Shown here: piece after piece, positions 32,989-41,986 of the stretch
Numbering within the stretch: the stretch's first letter is position 1
How the letters are laid out: each line of letters begins with the position of its first letter
Origin: JALYYC01 sp963795805
GTDB lineage: Bacteria; Chloroflexota; Dormibacteria; CF-121
Assembly: GCA_963795805.1 (NCBI GenBank)
Contig: CAWCIV010000004.1
Span: 558,001 to 622,000 of the forward strand
Length of the DNA stretch: 64,000 nt
Reading direction: 5' to 3'
The notes under the pieces: model-generated
What the model was told of the DNA's origin: nothing
The model's input: the letters and a program-made list of their open reading frames with translations, nothing else
Databases searched by the model: none
Position numbers and translations under genes: made by a program

Positions 32989-35746
32989 TCCGGTGCCGTT
33001 CGCCGTTTCGAGGAACGGCGCGGCGGGCCTCGAGGTCGCGCCAGGTGTCGGCGGGCTTGTCGACGCACAGCAGGACGAGGTCGCCGGCGGTTGCGCGGCG
33101 GAGTGCGGCATCGATCGCCTCGCGCTCGTCAACGATGATCTCGGCGTGTTCCACCCGCGTCGGCTGGCCGCTCTTGACCCCCTCCATCACCTGCGCCGCG
33201 ATCTCGCCACGCCGGCGACCGCGGGGGTTGGCGTCCTCGCGGACGATCACGTCGTCGAAGAAGCGAGCGGCGACTTTCCCGAGGTCCTGCATGTCCTCGT
33301 CGCGACGGTCGCCCGGCGTCGCGATCACGGCGATGCGGCGGCAGATCTTTGGCTCATCGCCGTCCGGCTCAGCCAGGCGCTCGACGAAATCGCCGACCGC
33401 CTCCAGCCCATGCGCGTTGTGCGCATAGTCGACGATCACCTTGACGCCGTGCAGCTCGAAGAGGTTGAGCCGGCCGGGCGCCTCGTGGAAGGACGGATGG
33501 AAGCTGCGGAGGCCCTGGCGGATGTCGTGAACGTGCGCCCCGGCGGCGTTGGCCGCCGCCGCGGCCGCCAGCGCATTCTGGATCATCATGCGCGCGCGTC
33601 CCTCGAAGGTCGCCGGGACCATGTGAACCGAGGTGATCTGCGTGCTACGCCGGCCCTCGCGCATCACGATCATTTCGCCGCCTTTTGGATCGGGCTGTAG
33701 CACGAACGCCTTGCGCCCGCGTCGGACCCAGCGTTCGATCAGCTCGTTGTCGGGCCGCATCGAGAAAAGGGTGACGGAGCCGCTGCAGTGGTTGCGCATG
33801 TCGGCCACCAGGTCATCGTCGGCGTTGAGCACCGCGGTCCCGTTCCTCGGGACCGCCTCGACGATGACGCGCTTGATCGCGGCCAGTTGCCGGAGCGAAT
33901 TGACCTCTTTGAGGCCGAGGTGATCGCCGGTCACGTTGAGAACGACGGCGACGTTGTTCGAGCTGTAGCCAAGGCCTTCGCGAAGGATGCCGCCGCGCGC
34001 GACCTCGAAGACGGCGAAGTCCACCCGAGGGTTCTGCAGGACCATCCTGGCCGAACGTGGCCCGCTCGCGTCGGCCTGCTTCACGAGGCGGCCGTCGATA
34101 TAGATGCCGTCGGTCGAGGTCAAGCCGACCTTGTGGCCGAGTCCCTTGACGATGTGCGCGATCATCCGGGCGGTCGTGGTCTTGCCGTTCGACCCGGTGA
34201 CCGCGATGATCGGGATCCGGGCGGGCGTGCCGGCCGGGAAGAGCAGATCGATGACGGCCTTGGCAACGTACTGCGGCTCGCCCTCCGTGGGATGGGTGTG
34301 CATCCGAAAGCCGGGCGCGGCATTCACCTCGACGATCGCGCCGCCTGTTTCCCTCACCGGCTGCGCAATGTCCGGGGCGAGGAAGTCAATGCCGGCGACG
34401 TCGAGGCCGACCACCCGCGCGGCTTCCTCGGCGATCTCGATGTTGTCGTGGTCGGCTTCCCAGGTTCGGTCGATCGAGCTGCCGCCCGTGGACATGTTCC
34501 CGGTGGCGGCGAGCTTGACGATCGCATCCCTGGGCGGGACATCATCGAGGCTGTATCCCTGCCGGCGCACCAATTGCTCGGCGGCATCGTCCACCTTGAT
34601 CCGGGTGAGGACCTTCTCGTGCCCGATGCCGCGCCGCGGGTCTTTGTTCGTGGTTTCGACCAGGGCGCGCACGCTGTGCTCGCCGTCACCGACGACGTGC
34701 GCGGGCATGCGCTGCGCGACCGCGACCATGTGGCCGTCGATGACCAGCACCCGGTAGTCGTTACCGGTGACGAAGCTCTCGATGACGACGACGCCACTGC
34801 GGGTCTGGCGCAGCGCTTTCTCGAACCCGTCGCGGATGTCCTGCTCGTTGCGGAGGTCGAGACCGACGCCGCGGCCATGATTGCCGTCGAGCGGCTTGGT
34901 CACGAGCGGGTACCCGAGGCGGGCCGCCGCCGCCACCGCCTCGTCGGCGGAACGCACCAGCTCGCTGCGGGGGACGGGGAGACCGGCGGCCGCGAGCAGC
35001 GAGGTCGTGAGCTTCTTGTCGCTGGCGATGTCGACGCCGAGCGCCGACGTGCGGGAGGTCATCGTGGCGCGGATCCGTTGCTGGTACTTGCCCTGCCCGA
35101 GCTGGACGAAGGACTGGTCGTTGAGGCGGATGTAGGGGATGTCGCGGCGCGTCGCCTCGTCGAGGATCGCCTGGGTCGAGGGGCCGAACGCGGCCCGCTC
35201 CGCCAGCAGGACGAGGCTCTCGAGCTCGGCGATGAAGTCAAAGGTCGGGTTCGCCTCGACCAGGTGGTTGACGAGCCGGACGGCGAGCTTGCCGGCCGCG
35301 ATGCCGACCTGCTCTTCGTTGTAGCCGTAGATCACGTTGTACTGGCCGGGTGCCGACGCCTTCCGGGTCTTTCCCCGCGTCGTCGAGCCGCCCGCCTCGC
35401 GTTCCAGCTCGATGGCCACGTGCTCGGCGACGTGCCCCAGCCAGGTGCCTTCCTTCAGCCGCTCGATGAAACCGCCCGGGCGGTTCAGCGAGCAGCCATG
35501 ATCGCGGATCCCCGGAAGGAGGTCGACGAGCGCCTCGTTGAAGGCCGGCAGCGTGTTGGAAGGCCAGTACTCGAGCGAGCCGAGATCGACGAGGAGCCGG
35601 ATCGCCGGGTCGTACGACCAGTAGTTGGGTCCTCGGAGCACCTGGCTCTCGAGGATGCGGAGGTCAGGTCGGACCGGCGGCTTTTCCTTTGAGGCAGCGT
35701 CGCCCGGGCCGCCCTTCTCTGACACCGGCGCGCGCGAGTCGCTCAC
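32966..35746 (-). CDS. cphA: Cyanophycin synthetase CphA
   Basis: 926 residues, GTG start. The N-domain (RGPNYWSYDPAIRLLVDLG, EGTWLGHVAEHVAIELEREAGG), ATP-grasp domain (TKPLDGNHGRGVGLDL, VEVNAAPGFRMHTHPTEG) and Mur ligase domain (VTGSNGKTTTARM, EVARGGILREGLGY, VDYAHNAHGL) are in the usual order and length. It polymerises Asp and Arg, using ATP, into multi-L-arginyl-poly-L-aspartate. It overlaps the cyanophycinase stop by 4 bases (GTGA), so the two are one operon. Confidence 0.96.
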   Translation of the reverse strand: MSDSRAPVSEKGGPGDAASKEKPPVRPDLRILESQVLRGPNYWSYDPAIRLLVDLGSLEYWPSNTLPAFNEALVDLLPGIRDHGCSLNRPGGFIERLKEGTWLGHVAEHVAIELEREAGGSTTRGKTRKASAPGQYNVIYGYNEEQVGIAAGKLAVRLVNHLVEANPTFDFIAELESLVLLAERAAFGPSTQAILDEATRRDIPYIRLNDQSFVQLGQGKYQQRIRATMTSRTSALGVDIASDKKLTTSLLAAAGLPVPRSELVRSADEAVAAAARLGYPLVTKPLDGNHGRGVGLDLRNEQDIRDGFEKALRQTRSGVVVIESFVTGNDYRVLVIDGHMVAVAQRMPAHVVGDGEHSVRALVETTNKDPRRGIGHEKVLTRIKVDDAAEQLVRRQGYSLDDVPPRDAIVKLAATGNMSTGGSSIDRTWEADHDNIEIAEEAARVVGLDVAGIDFLAPDIAQPVRETGGAIVEVNAAPGFRMHTHPTEGEPQYVAKAVIDLLFPAGTPARIPIIAVTGSNGKTTTARMIAHIVKGLGHKVGLTSTDGIYIDGRLVKQADASGPRSARMVLQNPRVDFAVFEVARGGILREGLGYSSNNVAVVLNVTGDHLGLKEVNSLRQLAAIKRVIVEAVPRNGTAVLNADDDLVADMRNHCSGSVTLFSMRPDNELIERWVRRGRKAFVLQPDPKGGEMIVMREGRRSTQITSVHMVPATFEGRARMMIQNALAAAAAANAAGAHVHDIRQGLRSFHPSFHEAPGRLNLFELHGVKVIVDYAHNAHGLEAVGDFVERLAEPDGDEPKICRRIAVIATPGDRRDEDMQDLGKVAARFFDDVIVREDANPRGRRRGEIAAQVMEGVKSGQPTRVEHAEIIVDEREAIDAALRRATAGDLVLLCVDKPADTWRDLEARRAVPRNGERHRTNEPERA

Positions 35747-36726
35747 TCCGACGCCTTGCGATCCTCTTGACGAAACCGGCGACGCTCCGGTGCACGGCTG
35801 TCGGCACCTTCCGCCGCGATCTGGCGGGCCAGCTTCCCGATCCGCCCCTGGGCCAGCGCCGCGACCCGCTCGTTCTTGCTGACATCGAGGGGCAGGACCT
35901 TGCGGGACCGGAGGTCGAACCGATACCCGGACGGAAGGGAATGCAGGCGGGCGTTCGAGACCATCATCGGTTTGTGGCCGGTGGCGTGGAACGCGTCCGT
36001 GATCACGTCCGAGCCGTCGACGATGGTGACGGAGCCTCGCCCGATCACCTCGAGGACATCGTTGGCATCGACGATCGCCGCCGTGTCCTCGTCGAGGCCG
36101 AGCCCGATCAGGGCGGGCGACTGGGCGACGACCGCCAGCAGCCGGCCAAGCCGGGTCCGCTGCTCGAAATGCTGGTCGACCACGACGTTGACCAGCAGCC
36201 CGAGGCCGACGGAGACGTGTGCCATCCGGTGCTTGGGGGTGGCCCCCGAGCTGCCGAACGCCATCATGTGCGTCGCCGCCGCGCTTGCGCCCGCCGACGT
36301 GCCGGCAACCACGGCGCCGCGGCCGTGCGCTTCGAGGATCGCCGCGCCGAGCTTCGTTCCGCCGATGACCGAGGACAGCCGTAGCTGGTTGCCGCCCGTC
36401 ATGAAGACTCCGGTGACGTCCTTGAGCATTTCCACGACCTTCGGGTCATTGGCCTCTTCGCGAGTCTCGGGCCGAAGGCCACGGATCTCCCTGGCCCCGA
36501 CCCGGGTCAGGATTTGCCGGTAGAGATCGGTGGCGGCATCACCCAGCGTGGAGGCGGTGCTGATCACCGCGATGACGGCGTCGGGCCCGCCCGCGAGCTG
36601 GACGAAGCGCGCGAGGATGACCCGCTCGCCCAGCTTGTCCTCGGCGCCACCGATCACCATGACCGGGCCGGGCGCGGCTCCCTCGCGTCCCGGGGCAAGC
36701 CGAATCGAATCGTGGGAGTCCGACAT
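35743..36726 (-). CDS. cphB: Cyanophycinase CphB
   Basis: 327 residues from the ATG at 36726; a TTG eight codons earlier overlaps a GGAGG and is less likely. VMVIGGAEDKL, FMTGGNQLRL and the catalytic serine motif GTSAGASAAATHMM identify a peptidase S51 cyanophycinase, which releases beta-Asp-Arg dipeptides. First gene of the cphB-cphA operon. Confidence 0.94.
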   Translation of the reverse strand: MSDSHDSIRLAPGREGAAPGPVMVIGGAEDKLGERVILARFVQLAGGPDAVIAVISTASTLGDAATDLYRQILTRVGAREIRGLRPETREEANDPKVVEMLKDVTGVFMTGGNQLRLSSVIGGTKLGAAILEAHGRGAVVAGTSAGASAAATHMMAFGSSGATPKHRMAHVSVGLGLLVNVVVDQHFEQRTRLGRLLAVVAQSPALIGLGLDEDTAAIVDANDVLEVIGRGSVTIVDGSDVITDAFHATGHKPMMVSNARLHSLPSGYRFDLRSRKVLPLDVSKNERVAALAQGRIGKLARQIAAEGADSRAPERRRFRQEDRKASE

Positions 36727-36887
36727 CTTTCCCGTCAGTCTAGCCTCCAATTCGAAGTTAAGGGGATCGCCATACCCGGAACGGGGAACGCGACGCCTGC
36801 GGGCGGCGGCATGGTGGTAGCGAGGGGCTCGCCGAACCTTATATAATGGCTATCATATCTGGTGCCGAGGGCGGCAAAGGAGTGGGC

Positions 36888-37250
36888 ATGGGCTCCGAAC
36901 GCGACGCGACCGGCCCCAGGGCGAAGGTGCTGGTCGACGACAGGGACACAACCCCCGGGGAGCGGGCGGCCCAACAGGGGGCCGATCCCGATCGCCTGCT
37001 CGACGGGGAAGATCCCGAGACCCTCCAGGTGCACGACGCGGACCACTGGATCCGGGTCTATCGAGACCTGCTCGAGTTCAAGCACCGGTTGCTGGCCAGT
37101 GCGCACGAGATGGTGGCCGGCATGGATCTGGCGGCGCGACGTGAGGTCGGCCAGACCGACCTGGTCGCGATGGATGCGGAGGCGAGCAAGTTTCAACGCC
37201 GGCTCGAGTACTGGAAGGCACACCGGGCGGAGCTGGGGGGCGGGCCATGA
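36888..37250 (+). CDS. Small 'DADHW' protein of a family seen twice in this window
   Basis: 120 residues from ATG 36888, with AAGGAG 5 bases upstream; TATAAT (36842-36847) may be its -10. The region PDRLLDGEDPETLQVHDADHW then IRVYRDLLEFKHRLL and FQRRLEYWKAHRAEL aligns with PNRLLPGEILETVYLDDADHW then VRVYEDLVNW and LRFWEDRVKEL in the 43885-44214 protein. Predicted helical, acidic. It overlaps the next gene, a histidine kinase, by 4 bases, so it may work with that kinase. No function known to me. Confidence 0.75.
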   Translation: MGSERDATGPRAKVLVDDRDTTPGERAAQQGADPDRLLDGEDPETLQVHDADHWIRVYRDLLEFKHRLLASAHEMVAGMDLAARREVGQTDLVAMDAEASKFQRRLEYWKAHRAELGGGP

Positions 37251-38437
37251 TGCAACCGGAAACGGCGCCGCGTCAATCCCCAACGTCGACACCGAGCGCG
37301 GGGAGAGGTGACTCGCCAGGGCTTCTGCACAATGTTCTGGAGGCTTTTCCTGTTGGGGTGGGCCTATTTGCCGTGGAGGGGGATGACTTTGTCTTTGGCG
37401 ATGGGAATCATGAGTTCGCGAGGCTGCTGGCGCTCGACCAACCGCCACGCGAGGGGCAGCTGCTCGACCAGGTGTTCGAGCGCGGCCAGCGGGATGGGGC
37501 AGCGGATCTCCTCCGTCGCGTGAGGGCGACTCACGAGCCCGGTAGTTTTTTTGCAACCGAGGGGCTCGGGGCCGCGGCCGAACGGGTCTGGAATCTCGAT
37601 GCCTACCCGGTGCACCATCTCGGTGGTCCCGTCACGCACATCGTCGTGCTCGTGCAGGAGACCGATGAGAAAGTCGGAATGCGTGATCGGCAGGAACGGG
37701 AGGCAAGCCGGCTTCGGGCCAAAGCGGAACAGCTGGCCGACCTCGAGAAGGCAAAGTCTGAATTCCTGCACCTCGCGTCGCACGAGCTCCGCGGGCCCGC
37801 GGCCATGCTTCGGGGCTACCTCTCGATGATCGAGGACGGGTCGCTGGGCACCTTGCCGCCGGCGATGATGCCGATCCTTCCGGTGCTCAAGGCGAAGGCG
37901 GCGCAGATCAACATGCTGGCCAACGAGATGGTCGAGGCGGCGCGACTGGAAGACCGGCGGCTCCAGTTGAAGCTCAAGCGGGTCGACCTGAACCAGGCGG
38001 TTCGGCGCGCGGTACGGAGCGCGGAGTCGACATTGACCCCGCGCCATCGCCTGACGATCGACGAACAGGGCGGGCCCGGAGTATTCGTTCGAGCCGATGC
38101 GATGCGGCTCGACATCATCATCGGCAACCTCACCGACAACGCGATCAAGTACTCACCGGATGGGGGGATCGTCAACATCCGGATCTCGATCAACGCCGAC
38201 ATGGCCATCGTCCGGGTGGAGGACCAGGGAATTGGGATTGCGCCGGAGGATATCGATCGGCTTTTCGTTCGGTTCAGCCGGTTGAATCAGCGCCCGGACG
38301 TCCCTGGAACCGGGCTCGGGCTGTACCTCGCGCGCGAGCTTGCCCGGCTCCACGGTGGCGACATCGTGGCCGTGTCGACACCGGGTGAAGGCAGCTCATT
38401 TACGCTGAGTCTGCCGATTGACCAGGTAGCGGGCTGA
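37247..38437 (+). CDS. Soluble PAS-type sensor histidine kinase
   Basis: 396 residues. Residues about 25-140 are PAS-like (LLHNVLEAFPVGVGLFAVEG), then a coiled coil (about 148-172) and the H-box FLHLASHELRGPAAMLRGYL, with Gly-Pro in place of the usual Thr-Pro. HATPase boxes: NLTDNAIKYSPDGG, VEDQGIGIAPEDIDRLFVRFSR and GTGLGLYLAREL. No membrane helices, so it senses a cytoplasmic signal. No response regulator is adjacent. Upstream gene overlaps by 4 bases. Confidence 0.9.
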   Translation: MMQPETAPRQSPTSTPSAGRGDSPGLLHNVLEAFPVGVGLFAVEGDDFVFGDGNHEFARLLALDQPPREGQLLDQVFERGQRDGAADLLRRVRATHEPGSFFATEGLGAAAERVWNLDAYPVHHLGGPVTHIVVLVQETDEKVGMRDRQEREASRLRAKAEQLADLEKAKSEFLHLASHELRGPAAMLRGYLSMIEDGSLGTLPPAMMPILPVLKAKAAQINMLANEMVEAARLEDRRLQLKLKRVDLNQAVRRAVRSAESTLTPRHRLTIDEQGGPGVFVRADAMRLDIIIGNLTDNAIKYSPDGGIVNIRISINADMAIVRVEDQGIGIAPEDIDRLFVRFSRLNQRPDVPGTGLGLYLARELARLHGGDIVAVSTPGEGSSFTLSLPIDQVAG

Positions 38438-38438
38438 C

Positions 38439-39041
38439 GTGGCGGTCGCCCGCCACACCCTGGCAGGGCTCCGACGCGAGGCGGCGAATTGCCGGGCGTG
38501 CGATCTGTGGAAGACCGCGACGCAGACCGTGTTCGGGGAGGGCCAGCCACACGCGCGCCTCGTGATGGTCGGTGAGCAGCCCGGCGATCGCGAGGACATC
38601 GAGGGCAAACCCTTCGTCGGGCCGGCCGGGCGGGTCCTGGACGAGGGCCTCACTGAGGCGGGTATCGATCGGACAACGGTCTATGTGACGAATGCGGTGA
38701 AGCATTTCAAGTGGAAACCGCAGGGCAAGCGGCGCCTGCATCAGAAGCCGAACGCGGCCGAGATCGCGGCCTGCCGTCCATGGTTGGACGCGGAGATTAC
38801 GCTGCACAAGCCGGACCTGGTTGTCTGTCTGGGGGCGACGGCGGCCCAGGACCTGCTCGGCGCCGCGTTTCGCGTCACCCAGCAGCGCGGGCAGTTCATC
38901 CAGCGTCCGGGTCTCCCGTTAGTGATGGCGACGGTGCACCCGTCGTCCATCCTGCGCGCCCCCGACGAGGAGAGTCGCCAGCTCGAGATGCGCGCCTTCG
39001 TCCGGGATCTGCGGCGCGTCGCGGAGCGCTTTTCGAGTTAG
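38439..39041 (+). CDS. UdgX-type uracil-DNA glycosylase
   Basis: 200 residues, GTG start one base after the kinase stop. CRACDLWKTATQTVFGEG has the Cys pair of the iron-sulfur cluster; GEQPGDREDIEGKPFVGPAGRVLDEGL is motif A; and KPQGKRRLHQKPN is the UdgX-specific loop whose His bonds covalently to DNA after uracil removal; ATVHPSSILR is the C-terminal motif. It therefore should tag or excise uracil in DNA. Association with a kinase gene is unusual. Confidence 0.88.
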   Translation: MAVARHTLAGLRREAANCRACDLWKTATQTVFGEGQPHARLVMVGEQPGDREDIEGKPFVGPAGRVLDEGLTEAGIDRTTVYVTNAVKHFKWKPQGKRRLHQKPNAAEIAACRPWLDAEITLHKPDLVVCLGATAAQDLLGAAFRVTQQRGQFIQRPGLPLVMATVHPSSILRAPDEESRQLEMRAFVRDLRRVAERFSS

Positions 39042-39078
39042 CGGGGCGTCCCGCGCCGGAGCTAGTTCGACTGGCCGC

Positions 39079-39246
39079 TTAGCGCCAGAGGAAGCGCCAC
39101 AGCCCGGCTCGCCCGAGGGCCCGGCCGATGATCTTGTTCTTGGCCCGGCGGACGATGCGATGGGGATTGCCCGAGGCGATGACGGACACGTCGTTGGCGA
39201 GCCGGGCCGCGGCATACATCTGGGAGACGAGGCCCCGCCGCCTCAT
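39079..39246 (-). CDS. 55-residue basic protein
   Basis: MRRRGLVSQMYAAARLANDV at the start and RAGLWRFLWR at the end; strongly basic and Arg/Lys-rich in the middle (HRIVRRAKNKIIGRALGR), with no membrane helix. Its ATG overlaps the stop of the upstream gene by 4 bases (ATGA), which supports it as a real translated ORF. No family recognised. Confidence 0.6.
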   Translation of the reverse strand: MRRRGLVSQMYAAARLANDVSVIASGNPHRIVRRAKNKIIGRALGRAGLWRFLWR

Positions 39247-39506
39247 TCGAAGACCTCCCCGATCAGCGTCGAGGCATCGCGCGCCAGCTCGCCTCGTTCC
39301 GGTTCGTGGGCCTCGATGACCTTGAGCAAGTCGGTAGCCTGCTGCGGGTCACGGAGCCCGAGTGTCAGCCCGAGCGAGAGCCAGTAGTCGGCCGTCTCGA
39401 GCAGGTTGGCGTGGATGTCCTCCGGGGTCTCGCCGAGGACTTCGCTCATCGAGGCGATCAGCGCCCGGCCGTACCGCGCCCACTGGTCGTCGAGGGATTC
39501 CTGCAT
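39243..39506 (-). CDS. 87-residue acidic helical protein, unknown function
   Basis: MQESLDDQWARYGRALIASM at the start and LGLRDPQQATDLLKVIEAHE later; predicted all-helical and acidic. The next gene encodes a small basic protein and starts in its stop codon, so an acidic/basic pair is made together. Starts 31 bases from the tRNA gene on the opposite strand. Family not recognised. Confidence 0.65.
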   Translation of the reverse strand: MQESLDDQWARYGRALIASMSEVLGETPEDIHANLLETADYWLSLGLTLGLRDPQQATDLLKVIEAHEPERGELARDASTLIGEVFE

Positions 39507-39537
39507 GGAAACAGGGTAAACTGCGAGGGCCTCGCGC

Positions 39538-39626
39538 GGGGAGGTGGCAGAGTGGTCGAATGCGAGCGCCTGCTAAGCGCTTGATCGGGTGTTTCCGGTC
39601 CCCGGGTTCGAATCCCGGCCTTCCCG
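39538..39626 (+). tRNA. tRNA-Ser (anticodon GCU)
   Basis: 89 bases. The acceptor stem GGGGAGG pairs with CCTTCCC, the discriminator is G, the anticodon loop reads CTGCTAA (GCU), a long variable arm follows, and the T-loop GGTTCGAATCC is canonical. The CCA end is not encoded. Confidence 0.95.
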
Positions 39627-39671
39627 TACTCACCGGCCCATTGACCGAGGCAGGGAGCGTAGGCTCTCGCC

Positions 39672-40394
39672 TCAGCCGTTCAGGAGCATTTTCAGACTCT
39701 CCGCGTTCTTGATCGCGTAGCCCTCCATGTCGTTGTTGAAGTAGAGGAAAATGTCGAGGCCGGCGTCGTGCCAGGCCCGCACTCGCTGGGCCCACGTTTC
39801 CAGGGCGGCCGTGCCGTAGCCAATTCCTCGAGGCCCCAGGTGGAAACGGACGTAGGTGAAGTCGCAGGTTATCTCGAGCGATTGCGGCATTTTCGGGTGG
39901 TCGGGGATGCAGAGTGCGATGCGCTGGCGGCGCAGCAGCTCGAAGACCGGCGGGATCAGCCAGGAATCGTGGCGGAACTCGAGGGTGTGACGGTGTGTCG
40001 GCGGAAGCATTGGGAGGAAGGCCTCGAGCCGCGCCAGATCCAGGTGGAAGGTGGCGGGGAATTGGAAGAGGAACGGTCCGAGCTTGCTGCCCAGTCCCTC
40101 GGCGGACTCGACGACCAGGTCGATCGACTTCTGCTCGACCACCATGCGCTTGATATGGGTCACATACCGGCTCGCCTTCACGGCAAAGAGGAAGTTGGGA
40201 GGGGCCTGGTCTGCCCAGGCGACGAACCGTTCGCGCGGCGGCTGCCGGTAGAAGGAGTTGTTCAGCTCGACCGTGTCGAAGTGCTGCGCGTAGAAGGTGA
40301 AGTGCTCGCGCGCGGGCATCTTCTCCGGGTAGAACAGCTTTCGCCAGTGCGGGTACGACCAGCCCGAGCATCCGATCCGTATCTGGCCGGCCAT
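39672..40394 (-). CDS. DUF72 (YecE-like) family protein
   Basis: 240 residues. RIGCSGWSYPHWRKLFYPEKMPAREHFTFYAQHFDTVELNNSFYR is the DUF72 TIM-barrel signature; NDMEGYAIKNAESL closes it. The biochemical function is unknown; the family looks like a divalent metal or phosphoesterase-type barrel. Full length and isolated. Confidence 0.92.
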   Translation of the reverse strand: MAGQIRIGCSGWSYPHWRKLFYPEKMPAREHFTFYAQHFDTVELNNSFYRQPPRERFVAWADQAPPNFLFAVKASRYVTHIKRMVVEQKSIDLVVESAEGLGSKLGPFLFQFPATFHLDLARLEAFLPMLPPTHRHTLEFRHDSWLIPPVFELLRRQRIALCIPDHPKMPQSLEITCDFTYVRFHLGPRGIGYGTAALETWAQRVRAWHDAGLDIFLYFNNDMEGYAIKNAESLKMLLNG

Positions 40395-40439
40395 GGCTCG
40401 ACTGTATCGGGGAGGGTTGGGTCGGTGCCTCGCTCCGGC

Positions 40440-41699
40440 TCAGGCCGCGTCGAACTCGTCGGGGGCGCGCGGCGAGGGAACGTATTCGGTGTCGGGTGGA
40501 ATCGTGAGCACCCGCCCGTCGCCCGCCAGCGATAGGCGCCAGCCTCCTTCATGCACCATCCAGTGATGGTGCTGGCAGAGCAGGATCATGTTCGAGAGGT
40601 CGGTCTTGCCGCCGTTCGCCCAGTGGACGACATGGTGGGCGGAGCTCCACGAAGCCGGGCGCTCGCAACCGGGCCACCGGCAGTGGCGATCCCTGGAGTC
40701 GAGCAGCCGTCGTGCGCCGCCGGAGACCACGCGCCTGGCACGGCCCGCGTCGACGACGGCGGAGTCGGCACCGAGAAGGACCCGAGTGACCGAGCTGTCG
40801 CACGCGATGCGTTGCACGGTCTTCGCGGAGATCGGCAGGGAAAGCGCCATCTCACCGGCCGGGGCGCCGATCAGGGCCTGCAGCGTTTCGAGCGTTGTGG
40901 TGACCTGCAGGTGCGGGCGCTGGCCTGCATGCTGCGGCAACTGTCCGGTGTCCATCGCGTGGGTGGCCAGCTCGACCATGGCGTCCGCCTGGCGTCGCTC
41001 GCGATTCCGGCCATCGCCGTCGCCAGAGTGGTGGGCCAGGGGCTCGATCGCGGTCCGAATCGCGGCGGCGCCAATGGGATCGAAACCCCCCTTGAGGAAC
41101 AGCCAGCCGTCCTCACCCTCAGTGAGCTGGAGATACCGCTCCTCGGCATCCTGCCGCTGCTCGTGCGCCACGCCCTCGGCATCGACACGGTGACGCACGT
41201 GGAGACAGTGGTACCAGAGGCGGCCAACACTGCTGTCCTTCGCAGCCTCGAGGAGTGGCGTCTCATCGAAGGGGCTGGCGGTGGGGGACTGGGTCAGCGC
41301 CTCTGCCGTCCTCGCGATGACGGACAGGTGGCCGAACCCGATGGTGCCTGCCGCTAGAGCCTCAACAGATTTCGGAAGTCTTTCGAGATGTTCCCCGACG
41401 TTGACCCGGTCGGCAGCGACGCTCGTGGATGTTTTGCAGTAGTGCCGAATCCAGTGGATCGGTGAAGTGGACCCCCAATCTGTCCAGAGCTCGCTCCTGG
41501 CAAGCAAAGCCGAGTTCTCCGAAAACTCGATTTCCAATTCATCCATGAGCCGCCGTTCGAAAATCAGGTCGAATGCGACCTGTTCTGCCGATCGGCCAGC
41601 TTTCGGCCGCCCGCGATAAGCAGCGATCGCCTCGAGAAGCTTTTCGCCCTCAGGGCACGCGCGGGCCCCCTCGATCGGAACGTCTATCGAGGCCGACAA
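40440..41699 (-). CDS. DUF222/HNH endonuclease (13E12 repeat family), SOS-box operon
   Basis: 419 residues, TTG start overlapping the upstream 97-residue ORF by 16 bases. Residues about 30-300 are the helical DUF222 region (ALAAGTIGFGHLSVIARTAEAL); the C-terminus has CRWPGCERPASWSSAHHVVHW and NMILLCQHHHWMVHEGGW, a complete HNH with Cys/His ligands and the catalytic His. The family is common in actinobacteria and its target is unknown. Promoter at 41987-42015 carries a LexA box. Confidence 0.88.
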   Translation of the reverse strand: MSASIDVPIEGARACPEGEKLLEAIAAYRGRPKAGRSAEQVAFDLIFERRLMDELEIEFSENSALLARSELWTDWGSTSPIHWIRHYCKTSTSVAADRVNVGEHLERLPKSVEALAAGTIGFGHLSVIARTAEALTQSPTASPFDETPLLEAAKDSSVGRLWYHCLHVRHRVDAEGVAHEQRQDAEERYLQLTEGEDGWLFLKGGFDPIGAAAIRTAIEPLAHHSGDGDGRNRERRQADAMVELATHAMDTGQLPQHAGQRPHLQVTTTLETLQALIGAPAGEMALSLPISAKTVQRIACDSSVTRVLLGADSAVVDAGRARRVVSGGARRLLDSRDRHCRWPGCERPASWSSAHHVVHWANGGKTDLSNMILLCQHHHWMVHEGGWRLSLAGDGRVLTIPPDTEYVPSPRAPDEFDAA

Positions 41700-41977
41700 A
41701 ATATCGGATCCGTTTGCCAGAACAAGAGCTCGAGTCGATTACAGGTGGCACGCATTTTGTGGAGATCGGCAATACGCTCTGCCGGAAGGCGGCCTGCTTG
41801 CTGTTCGAACGTCGAAACTATCTCCGTCCAGGTTTTAGCGATGTGACGTCCTTCCGAATAAAACTCCTCGCGTGTCTTGTAGGGAACGGTGGCGAACCAC
41901 TGGTCCATTCCCTCCTTAAGCATCGCGACCGGGTTAACCAGGTCCGTTCTGGGCGCAGCTTCCCCTTTCCCCACCAT
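41684..41977 (-). CDS. 97-residue protein, first gene of the SOS-box HNH operon
   Basis: Helical, with PVAMLKEGMDQWFATVPYKT, TWTEIVSTFEQQAGRL and a C-terminal CNRLELLFWQTDPIFCRPR. No domain recognised. ATG 41977 lies 9 bases after a consensus TATAAT, without a ribosome site, so it is probably leaderless. It overlaps the HNH gene by 16 bases, suggesting coupled translation and a joint function, perhaps as a regulator or inhibitor of the nuclease (inference). Confidence 0.7.
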   Translation of the reverse strand: MVGKGEAAPRTDLVNPVAMLKEGMDQWFATVPYKTREEFYSEGRHIAKTWTEIVSTFEQQAGRLPAERIADLHKMRATCNRLELLFWQTDPIFCRPR

Positions 41978-41986
41978 CGCGAGATC

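Noticed and set aside
33788..35692. A 634-residue plus-strand open frame
   Set aside because: Antisense to cphA in the codon-complement frame, no recognisable domain.
36727..36750. Longer TTG start for cyanophycinase
   Set aside because: The TTG overlaps the only GGAGG, and the ATG at 36726 better matches the family N-terminus.
41700..41977. Classical toxin-antitoxin interpretation of the 97-residue/HNH pair
   Set aside because: The HNH protein is a large DUF222 member and the partner has no antitoxin-like DNA-binding fold; SOS control explains the promoter better.
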